DNA of 6,442 bases from assembly GCA_029259675.1 (NCBI GenBank), contig JAJDES010000490.1, forward strand, positions 1 to 6,442, in the 5' to 3' direction. This document shows positions 1 through 4,893 of the stretch, piece after piece. Position numbers and translations under genes: made by a program. Under the pieces are notes generated by a model. The model did no database searches and was not told where the DNA came from. It saw only the letters and a program-made list of their open reading frames with translations. How positions within the stretch are numbered: position 1 is the stretch's first letter; every line of letters begins with the position of its first letter. The stretch is from Planctomycetota bacterium (GTDB taxonomy: Bacteria > Planctomycetota > UBA1135 > GCA-002686595).

Positions 1-267
1 ACCGCGGGCTGCGCGCTGCCTCTCGGAGGGCTCCTCCTCGTCGCTTTCGGGGCTTCCCAGCCCGCCGACCTGCTCCAGGACTGCGTAGGCTTCGACCAAG
101 CGGGGGAAGCCGACGAAGAGATGGGTTTGCAGGACCGCTTCGCGCCAGGCCCGATCTGGTTCTCCCGGGCCCGCTTGACCGTGGGCAGCTCTCAATTCGT
201 CCCAATCGCCGAGGGCGATGGCGGTGCAAACTCGGACCAGGGCTCGATCGGTGCTGCTGAGGGTCAT
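1..267 (-). CDS. Carboxymuconolactone decarboxylase (CMD)/AhpD-like protein, N-terminal part
   Basis: The first 89 residues of a minus-strand gene that continues past the left edge. Residues 43-64 (REAVLQTHLFVGFPRLVEAY) resemble the helix seen in CMD-family proteins, usually of the form E-x-L-L-Q-x-Y-L-F-x-G-F-P-R. The preceding segment (STDRALVRVCTAIALGDWDE) fits the usual N-terminal helix. CMD-fold proteins are small cytoplasmic all-helical proteins that include 4-carboxymuconolactone decarboxylase and AhpD peroxidase-reductases. The CxxC pair of AhpD is not in the visible part, where C14 is the only cysteine, so the activity cannot be assigned. After the motif comes an acidic, charged stretch (residues 72-85) that looks like a linker. 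The ATG at 267-265 is chosen because the motif order is intact from there and no better upstream start is seen. It is transcribed divergently from the parvulin-like gene. Family assignment is from motif memory only. Confidence 0.6.
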   Translation of the reverse strand, partial: MTLSSTDRALVRVCTAIALGDWDELRAAHGQAGPGEPDRAWREAVLQTHLFVGFPRLVEAYAVLEQVGGLGSPESDEEEPSERQRAARG

Positions 268-274
268 GGGCGCA

Positions 275-280
275 ATTCTA
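275..280 (-). promoter_or_regulatory. Possible -10 element (TAGAAT) of the CMD-like gene
   Basis: On the minus strand TAGAAT matches TATAAT at five of six positions and is followed by seven bases and then the ATG at 267. With the usual 6-8 base spacing, transcription would begin at or next to the start codon, giving a leaderless or nearly leaderless mRNA. No good -35 hexamer lies 16-18 bp upstream. A small inverted repeat at 291-304 occupies that place instead and could bind an activator, which is a guess. Confidence 0.3.
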
Positions 281-441
281 GGCCCGCGGGGCTTCGATTG
301 AAGCGGATGGGCAAACTCGGGTCGGGAGCGGGCGAGCTTGCGGCCCCCCGAGGCTCAATCGTTCGGAGTGATCCGAACCCAGGGGGCAAGCTGTGCGTCC
401 CATGCCGGTTGTGCGAGTTCCGTTCAAGCGGCCGGCGTGGG

Positions 442-470
442 TTGACCCTTTTCCTAGCTGGACTTACGCT
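442..470 (+). promoter_or_regulatory. Candidate sigma70-type promoter of the parvulin-like gene
   Basis: TTGACC at 442-447 (five of six to TTGACA), a 17-bp spacer, and TACGCT at 465-470, which keeps the first T, the second A and the last T of the -10 consensus. The start point would be near 477, leaving a leader of about 100 bases before the ATG at 577. This is the best promoter-like pair in the divergent region for the rightward gene, but it is judged by eye only. Confidence 0.35.
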
Positions 471-576
471 CCTCGGGGGTCATCTGTGAAGAGGGCCGCC
501 ACTACCTGTGGACCGCAGCCGTAGAGAGCGCGTTCCCTCCCCTTATGTCACGCAGCACCAGCTTGCCCGTCTCCCG

Positions 577-2463
577 ATGAAACAGATCCTGATCGTCATC
601 CTCGCCACCGCACTCGTCGTGGGCGGCTTCGTCTTTATGCGCGATAGCGGCGACGGCAAAAAGCAAAACCGCCAGCGCGCCGCGGGTTCCGGAGTCAGCG
701 CTCCCGCGGGCCGGCGCCCCGATGTGCGTACCGGAGACGCGCGGGGCACCAAGGTTCGCCAAATGGAGGGCGACGGCAAAGTGACCATCAAAACCACCCC
801 CGAGGCGGAGCGGAACGCAGAGTTGCTGCGCAAGGCCCTGGATCGGCCGTGGAAGGACACGCTGACCGACGAGACCCTGATCCCGATTGAGGAAGCTTGG
901 GATGTGGATCTCACCAAGGTCGATTTTGATCAGGAGACGATTTGGCAAAACAGCGATGGCAGCGTCACGGTTCCGCGCTCGGAGTTCGAGCGCTTTGCGT
1001 GCTGGTATCGCGGGCGGCAAATTATCGAAGCGATCATGCTCAACAAGTGGGGACGCTCCATCTCGGCCCGCTTCGACCAGGAGTTCGCCTTTACGGATGA
1101 GCAGTGGGAGCGCTTCTTGGCAGCTGCGGCCAAGGATGGCGGGATTTCGGTTGAAGATTACATTCGCAACTTTTCCATCGCTTACGAGTTGGATACTGAA
1201 GCGGCACTTTTCGCCCGTCGCTTGCAGATCGAAGCCATCCTGAATTACTACCCGCTTGTGGAAACGGTTGACCAGCTTCCGGGCGAAGTCATGACCGTCA
1301 TGCAAGACGAGGAAGATCGCCTGTTCCTTAACTTCACGATGAACGCGCTCGCGGATGCTCGTGAAGATTTGGATGCGGAGGGCAAGATCGAGCGCCTGGC
1401 CAATGGACTGGAAGGCCTCATGCAGCTCTTCGGGCACACGATGTTCACCGAGCACTTTCGGCGTTCATGGTCCTTCTTTGACGGCAACATGCCCGCTGAT
1501 TGCGTGGCCGGCTACGCCCTTGGTGAGTTGATCACCAATGAAGATGTACCGCCTTGGTTGCAGCCCGGTGGGGAACTCGGATTCGTCAAGACCGAAGAGG
1601 TTTGGCCCCATGTCGAGCGCATCCTGCGGCCCTCGGAAAAACAAGCGATATTGCGCGAGCTGATTTGGTACAGGGCGCTTGCTCAAGCGCTGGAATCCAA
1701 GGGCAATATGCAGTCCGCTGAAGATTCCTGGCTGGACTTTGCGTACGACTATCGCACCAGCCAATTCACGTTGCTCAGCCTGCAGGTGGCCATATTTGAG
1801 CTGTACGGCTTCCAGTCGGTACCTCTGTATCGCCAGGGCATGCGCATCTTCAACAGCTTCGTGGCGACCTTGCCCGAAAACTGGGATGACGAAGACAAGC
1901 TCAGGGAGTTCTATCACAAGCACCGCTTCTTCATTCAGGGCTGGAGCACGGCGGTGGAAATCATCTTGATTCCGCCCACGTCGATTCTCGAGGACAGCTT
2001 GACTGTGGATTGGGAAAAGGCGCGTCAGCGTGCCGTGGCCATGCGCGAGCGCATCGATGCCGGTGAAGATTTCTCAACGATTCGCCTGCAGCATCACAAG
2101 CTCTTGTTGGACAAGTACCGCGAGCTACTCGGCGATGCCGTGGCCTCGGACTTCGAAATGCGCTTCAAGGCGGGCAAGTTGGGCGATTCGATCAACGCCC
2201 AGCAGCAACTGCTGAAGGAGACGCTGTCGCAAAAAATGCTCAACCCCGCCAGCGTCATTCGGAACGCAGCGGTTCGCTTGGAAAAGGGTGAAGTCAGCCC
2301 CGTGTGGAAGTCGCCCATCGGCTATGTGCTGATCAAGCTGAACAACGCCGGTGTGGCCACGCTCGATTCGGAATTCGAAGACTTCCGCGACAAAACGATC
2401 GAAGAGTACAAGTGGACGCACTTCGGCCTTTGGACCCAAGAGTGCTTGAGCAAGCTGAATTGA
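577..2463 (+). CDS. Membrane-anchored parvulin-like (SurA/PrsA-type) protein, divergent
   Basis: A 628-residue protein with an N-terminal hydrophobic anchor (residues 2-20, KQILIVILATALVVGGFVF) followed by a basic, Gly/Ser/Arg-rich linker to about residue 65, so the bulk should lie outside the cytoplasm. The C-terminal part resembles a parvulin peptidyl-prolyl isomerase: a beta-strand-like STAVEIILIPP (457-467), a helix ending AGEDF (495-499), GKLGD (533-537) where parvulins have GGDLG, and LEKGEVSPVWKSPIGYVLIKL (568-588), the strongest match. The helical regions at about 140-225 and 360-455 are reminiscent of the SurA/PrsA N-terminal lobe, and the second leads into the rotamase region with the usual K/R-EFYxxH spacing. 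The family role would be folding or quality control of exported proteins. The middle of the domain is poorly conserved, so catalytic activity is doubtful. The ATG at 577 is preferred over the in-frame GTG at 508 because it places the anchor at the extreme N-terminus; neither has a clear Shine-Dalgarno. Confidence 0.65.
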   Translation: MKQILIVILATALVVGGFVFMRDSGDGKKQNRQRAAGSGVSAPAGRRPDVRTGDARGTKVRQMEGDGKVTIKTTPEAERNAELLRKALDRPWKDTLTDETLIPIEEAWDVDLTKVDFDQETIWQNSDGSVTVPRSEFERFACWYRGRQIIEAIMLNKWGRSISARFDQEFAFTDEQWERFLAAAAKDGGISVEDYIRNFSIAYELDTEAALFARRLQIEAILNYYPLVETVDQLPGEVMTVMQDEEDRLFLNFTMNALADAREDLDAEGKIERLANGLEGLMQLFGHTMFTEHFRRSWSFFDGNMPADCVAGYALGELITNEDVPPWLQPGGELGFVKTEEVWPHVERILRPSEKQAILRELIWYRALAQALESKGNMQSAEDSWLDFAYDYRTSQFTLLSLQVAIFELYGFQSVPLYRQGMRIFNSFVATLPENWDDEDKLREFYHKHRFFIQGWSTAVEIILIPPTSILEDSLTVDWEKARQRAVAMRERIDAGEDFSTIRLQHHKLLLDKYRELLGDAVASDFEMRFKAGKLGDSINAQQQLLKETLSQKMLNPASVIRNAAVRLEKGEVSPVWKSPIGYVLIKLNNAGVATLDSEFEDFRDKTIEEYKWTHFGLWTQECLSKLN

Positions 2464-2480
2464 GCTGACCTAAATCGGGC

Positions 2481-2506
2481 GCCCATGTTGGGAGCCCATG
2501 TTGGGA
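2481..2506. repeat. 13-bp perfect tandem duplication
   Basis: GCCCATGTTGGGA occurs twice back to back (2481-2493 and 2494-2506), 17 bp after the stop of the parvulin-like gene. Each unit contains the mini-hairpin CCCA-TGT-TGGG. It is probably a replication-slippage duplication in the convergent spacer. The second copy forms the base of the long hairpin at 2502-2547. Confidence 0.85.
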
Positions 2507-2547
2507 GCGCTGCCCACCTGCCCACTCACCCACGGGCGGCGCTTCCA
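2502..2547 (+). terminator. Hairpin after the parvulin-like gene, possible terminator without a U-tract
   Basis: On the plus strand 2502-2515 (TGGGAGCGCTGCCC) can pair with 2534-2547 (GGGCGGCGCTTCCA). This gives 14 consecutive pairs including two G-U wobbles, around an 18-base loop rich in CCCAC. The wobbles become A-C mismatches on the minus-strand transcript, so the fold favours plus-strand RNA, as expected for the end of the gene finishing at 2463. No run of U follows, so it may instead be an mRNA-stabilising hairpin or a weak terminator. Confidence 0.35.
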
Positions 2548-2575
2548 GCAAGAAACGGCTCGGGCCGGTACGCGC

Positions 2576-3382
2576 CTAGACGCTTTCGAAGCGTCCGATT
2601 TCCTGGCCCATGCGCAGGGGCTGATGCTGGCTCAAGTCGGCCGCGGGGCGCGGGCCGCCCGGCGGCCAAACCATGACGATCGTCGAGCCCATTTCGAAGC
2701 GAGCCAACTCGGCTCCGCGCTCGAGTTCCTTGGGTTGCTCGAGCGCTCCCACATGTCCGGGCGGAACGCCGACGACGCGAATGCGACCGACGTTCAAGGC
2801 GCCCACCAAGACCATGAAGTAGGGCCCGCGGTCGCTTTCGAGCCGCAGGACACAGCGCTCGTTAATTGAAAGCACCCGTTCTCGGGCCGCGAGTACGCGC
2901 GGCGCCACGGAGTAGCGCGAGCCGCCGATCCAGGTCGCCTCGGTCAAGCGGGCCGCAACGGGTGTGTGGATGCGGTGGTAATCCTTGGGCGAGAGGTAAA
3001 TCGTCCAGGCGTAGCCGCCCTCAAAGTCGATTTCGCTGCCGCTGTCTCCGAGCAGTTCGCGCAGGGGGTAGGGGCGTCCCTTGGCTTGCAAAATGGAAGC
3101 GTCGCAAACGCTGCTGAAATCTTGCACGGCGCCGTCCACGGGCGAGGGCAAGCATTGGGGATCGTCCGGAAAGCTGCGTGCGCCTTCCCGCAAACGCCGC
3201 ACGAAGAAGGCGCCCAAGCTGGGGAAGGCCTTCAACGGCAGTTGCACTTCCTCCAGATTGCTGCCCGTGCCCGCAGCCCACAGGCGATACACGCTGGAGC
3301 GCAGGGGAGTCGGGATGCGCCGATCGGCGAGCCACCCAAAGCAAAGCGAAAGTCCCCTCCTCAGGGGCGTGTAGGTGCTCAA
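2576..3382 (-). CDS. psd: Phosphatidylserine decarboxylase proenzyme
   Basis: A 268-residue pyruvoyl enzyme converting phosphatidylserine to phosphatidylethanolamine at the inner face of the cytoplasmic membrane. Recognisable blocks in order: FGWLADRRIP (15-24); FFVRRLREGAR (59-69), as in bacterial Psd; SPVDG (80-84) with the conserved Asp83; SPKDYHRIHTPV (131-142) with the DYHR-x-H histidines 136 and 139; ARERV (166-170); VGALNVGRI (193-201); and the self-cleavage motif MGST (231-234). Cleavage before Ser233 would leave a 36-residue alpha chain carrying the pyruvoyl group. The Asp, His and Ser of the family's processing triad are all present, so the enzyme should mature. The usual LGST is MGST here, a conservative change. 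At 268 residues it is somewhat shorter than E. coli Psd, which is about 320. The start is taken as TTG at 3382-3380: the N-terminal block follows it correctly and no in-frame ATG lies upstream. It lies 50 bp after the helical membrane-protein gene and is probably cotranscribed with it. No serine synthase gene (pss) is in the window. Confidence 0.93.
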   Translation of the reverse strand: MSTYTPLRRGLSLCFGWLADRRIPTPLRSSVYRLWAAGTGSNLEEVQLPLKAFPSLGAFFVRRLREGARSFPDDPQCLPSPVDGAVQDFSSVCDASILQAKGRPYPLRELLGDSGSEIDFEGGYAWTIYLSPKDYHRIHTPVAARLTEATWIGGSRYSVAPRVLAARERVLSINERCVLRLESDRGPYFMVLVGALNVGRIRVVGVPPGHVGALEQPKELERGAELARFEMGSTIVMVWPPGGPRPAADLSQHQPLRMGQEIGRFESV

Positions 3383-3432
3383 GAGGTTGGGACCCTTTGG
3401 GAGTTCAATCGATGGGGAAGGCTTGGAGTGGG

Positions 3433-4236
3433 TCAGCCGCGACGACCGCGACCGCCACCACCGCCATTATTATCACTTCCACCGCCATCACCGCCACCTC
3501 TGCGGCCGCCGCCGTTTCCGCGGCCCGGTCCGCCGCGGCGATCGTCATCGAGTTCCCTGACGAGTTCAGCCGTCGCGGCGCCGAGCCGCAAACCCATTTC
3601 CTCATCCTTCCAGGAGCGGATCTCATCGAACTTGTCGCGAATGTCGTCGCGGGAAGCCAAGCCGGAGCGCATCTCCTTGAAGAGCTCGTGGCGCTTTTGG
3701 GATTCTTCGAACAGCACACTGGCCAGTTCGGTCTCATCCGCGGCCCCCAAGCCCAACTCGGCGGCGATGGTCGCCGCACGCTCGTTGGACTCGTCGAGAT
3801 TGAATTGGGCGGCTTGTTCGTCCCGCTCTTGATCCCGGCGCTCGCGATCGGCTTCGATCGTGGCCTGCACCACGTTCATCAATTGTTCGCGCTCTTCCAG
3901 CGGAAGATCTTCGTCCAATGGAGACTCGGCGGCGAGCAATTCGGGCGATTCGACCGGCTGGCGGCGATCGCGCGCTTCCAGGTTCTTAATCCGGAAGTCG
4001 AGATCCTCCAGCAACTGCTCCGCGCTCCGCAAACGGTCCGCCATGGCCGTGTTCTGGGCCGGAGTGGTGTCAGCGGAGATGTGGGGTTCGAGCGGGTCGG
4101 TTGCTCCGGAGCCGGGGGCGATGGCTAGGCTCTGAGTGTCAGAGGAATCTTGTCCCTGAATCCCGACCACCACGATGGTGGCTGTGACTGCCGAACTGAG
4201 AAAGGAAGTGAGGATGACGATGGGAAGGGTCTTCAT
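3433..4236 (-). CDS. Membrane-anchored helical protein with Arg/Gly-rich C-terminal tail, unknown function
   Basis: A 267-residue protein I do not recognise. It begins with an uncleaved-looking anchor or signal sequence (residues 4-25, LPIVILTSFLSSAVTATIVVVG), then a Ser/Thr/Pro-rich linker to about 63. A probable coiled coil follows at 64-90 (MADRLRSAEQLLEDLDFRIKNLEAR), then an acidic segment (100-118). A long, highly charged helical region spans 115-230, with repeated amphipathic turns and GLASRDDIRDKFDEIRSWKDEE (192-213). The last 36 residues are DDD followed by Arg/Gly/Asp/Asn repeats (RRGGPGRGNGGGRR and similar), a low-complexity tail. The charged hairpin-like helices recall Spy/CpxP-type periplasmic proteins, but no diagnostic LTxxQ motif is visible, so this is only an analogy. 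The ATG at 4236-4234 is chosen because it starts immediately before the anchor; an in-frame extension to 4341 has no hydrophobic or conserved character. Its stop lies 50 bp before psd, suggesting a two-gene operon. Confidence 0.8.
   Translation of the reverse strand: MKTLPIVILTSFLSSAVTATIVVVGIQGQDSSDTQSLAIAPGSGATDPLEPHISADTTPAQNTAMADRLRSAEQLLEDLDFRIKNLEARDRRQPVESPELLAAESPLDEDLPLEEREQLMNVVQATIEADRERRDQERDEQAAQFNLDESNERAATIAAELGLGAADETELASVLFEESQKRHELFKEMRSGLASRDDIRDKFDEIRSWKDEEMGLRLGAATAELVRELDDDRRGGPGRGNGGGRRGGGDGGGSDNNGGGGGRGRRG
3436..3540 (-). repeat. Low-complexity GGN-rich coding stretch
   Basis: On the plus strand this reads as degenerate CCGCCA/CCACCG triplets. On the coding minus strand it encodes the Gly/Arg/Asp/Asn tail of the membrane-anchored helical protein. 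Codons vary (GGT, GGC, GGA and GGG all occur), so the tail appears maintained at the protein level more than as a pure nucleotide microsatellite, although length variation by slippage is plausible. Confidence 0.7.
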
Positions 4237-4340
4237 GGTGACTGCTAGGGGACTCAGATATCCTGTCGAAGGCTTGTCGTGCGAATGGACACACAGGGCG
4301 CCTGGAGCCCTCAAGCCTTCCCAACACACATCTTCACCCA
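4237..4340. promoter_or_regulatory. Divergent spacer with nested inverted repeats
   Basis: About 104 bp separates the leftward helical-protein/psd operon from the rightward ACT-domain gene. GAAGGCTTG (4268-4276) and CAAGCCTTC (4312-4320) are perfect 9-bp inverted copies, 35 bp apart. Inside the interval AGGGC (4295-4299) pairs with GCCCT (4307-4311). The ACT gene's TTG lies 20 bp beyond the right copy. No convincing -35/-10 pair was found for either direction. These repeats could be an operator or an RNA fold in the ACT leader; 9-bp matches at this distance also arise by chance. Confidence 0.3.
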
Positions 4341-4781
4341 TTGTCTCGCCAAGGATTAGAAAAACTTCCCGAAGGGCTGGCCGAGCGCATGCGCTGGCGG
4401 CAGCTGGAGGGCCGTTTTGTGCTCTTGGGCTTCCCGGAGCTTCCCGTGGCGGACGACTACGCTTGCCTGGGAGGGGCGGCTCCGGCCCAGATCACCCGCG
4501 AGGGAGGGGAGACTTCGATCCTGGCGGAGGAGCGCTTTGCCCCGGCGATAGAGGCGCGGCACGACCAAGTAAGGCGCGAGGGCGGGCTGGTTTGGTTCAC
4601 CTTCGAGGCCAGCATGGAATGGGATGTGGTCGGATTCCTGGCCCTGGTGACCGGCGCCCTGGCCGATGCGGGTGTGCCCGTCGGAGCCGTTTGCGGCTTC
4701 AGTCGCGACCACCTATTCGTCTCCGAGTCCTACTTGGCGAAATGCAGGCAAGTCCTCGGGCAGCTCTTCACGGAAGCCTAG
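4341..4781 (+). CDS. Small ACT-domain protein (ACT_3/ACT_7, DUF2241-like)
   Basis: A 146-residue soluble protein. The layout follows the DUF2241/ACT_3-ACT_7 family. GRFVLLGFPEL (24-34) is the opening strand, and EGGETSILAEERFA (54-67) matches the usual EG-x-TLV-x-x-x-x-A segment. WFTFEASMEWDVVGFLALVTGALADAGVPVGAVCGFSRDHLFV (85-127) matches the family's hallmark run ending in the near-invariant DHLFV (123-127). ACT domains bind small ligands, often amino acids, and regulate enzymes. Stand-alone members of this family have no firmly known role, so ligand and partner are not assigned. The usual SSLEAVG is replaced by ASMEWDVVG. The TTG at 4341 is chosen because it includes the short helix LEKLPEGLAERM that normally precedes the first strand; the ATG at 4389 (residue 17) is the alternative. 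It is divergent from the helical-protein/psd operon and convergent with the large exported-protein gene. Confidence 0.8.
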   Translation: MSRQGLEKLPEGLAERMRWRQLEGRFVLLGFPELPVADDYACLGGAAPAQITREGGETSILAEERFAPAIEARHDQVRREGGLVWFTFEASMEWDVVGFLALVTGALADAGVPVGAVCGFSRDHLFVSESYLAKCRQVLGQLFTEA

Positions 4782-4785
4782 TGGA

Positions 4786-4802
4786 TCGAGCTTTGGGCTC
4801 GA
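4786..4802 (+). terminator. Small hairpin after the ACT-domain gene
   Basis: TCGAGC (4786-4791) and GCTCGA (4797-4802) form a perfect 6-bp stem with a 5-base TTTGG loop, starting five bases after the ACT gene stop codon. No U-run follows. It may act together with the larger adjacent hairpin as the 3' end of the ACT transcript, or simply stabilise that end. Confidence 0.35.
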
Positions 4803-4847
4803 ACAAGCAAACGGCCCGCCCCAAGCTCGGACGCTTGGAGCGGGCCG
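4802..4847 (-). terminator. Intrinsic terminator for the large exported-protein gene
   Basis: CGGCCCGCCCCAAGC (4812-4826) and GCTTGGAGCGGGCCG (4833-4847) form a 15-position stem around a 6-base loop. The single exception, C4820 against A4839 on the plus strand, becomes a G-U wobble in minus-strand RNA, so the stem is fully paired only in that direction. On the minus strand the stem is followed by TTTGCTTGTT (4811-4802), an interrupted U-tract. It lies 46 bp past the TAA at 4894 and may also stop rightward transcription from the ACT gene, less efficiently. Confidence 0.8.
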
Positions 4848-4893
4848 CATTGAATTGTCTGTAGGTACCCGGCTTGGGACGCCGGTGCGAGCC

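Larger units (their letters stand above)
268..576. other. Divergent intergenic region, about 309 bp
   Basis: Spacer between the leftward CMD-like gene and the rightward parvulin-like gene. It has no convincing coding region: the open frame on the plus strand across 121-489 gives a compositionally odd Gly/Arg/Ser-rich product, and half of it lies antisense to the CMD-like gene. Contents seen: a TAGAAT hexamer on the minus strand (275-280), a small inverted repeat GCTTC-gatt-GAAGC (291-304) just upstream of it, and a sigma70-like promoter pair on the plus strand (442-470). The rest shows no recognisable structure. Confidence 0.6.

Noticed and set aside
121..489. Plus-strand frame of 122 codons at the left
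   Set aside because: It lies partly antisense to the CMD-like gene and partly across the promoter region, and its composition is not protein-like.
508..576. GTG at 508 as the start of the parvulin-like gene
   Set aside because: It would add 23 polar residues before the hydrophobic anchor; the ATG at 577 gives a normal signal-anchor layout.
502..1455. Long open frame on the minus strand (about 317 codons) inside the parvulin-like gene
   Set aside because: It lies wholly antisense to a gene with a clear membrane anchor and family-like motifs, and its translation has no recognisable domain. Long antisense frames are common in GC-rich DNA.
2579..2595. GACGCTT-tcg-AAGCGTC hairpin at the end of psd as a terminator
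   Set aside because: The 7-bp stem lies within the last psd codons, just before the stop, and has no U-tract; it is more likely a by-product of the coding sequence.
3178..4128. Long plus-strand frame across the start of psd and the helical-protein gene
   Set aside because: Its product includes a Thr/Ala/Ile low-complexity run that is the complement of the Gly/Arg-rich tail on the minus strand; psd is unambiguous on the opposite strand.
3415..4322. 11-bp inverted copies of GGGAAGGCTTG flanking the helical-protein gene (3415-3425 and 4312-4322), considered as mobile-element ends
   Set aside because: Matches of 11 bp are expected several times by chance in a window this size, and there is no transposase or target-site duplication.
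4175..4864. Plus-strand frame of about 229 codons overlapping the ACT gene in another frame
   Set aside because: The product is Arg/Gly/Pro-rich with no family features, whereas the overlapping frame encodes the recognisable ACT protein.
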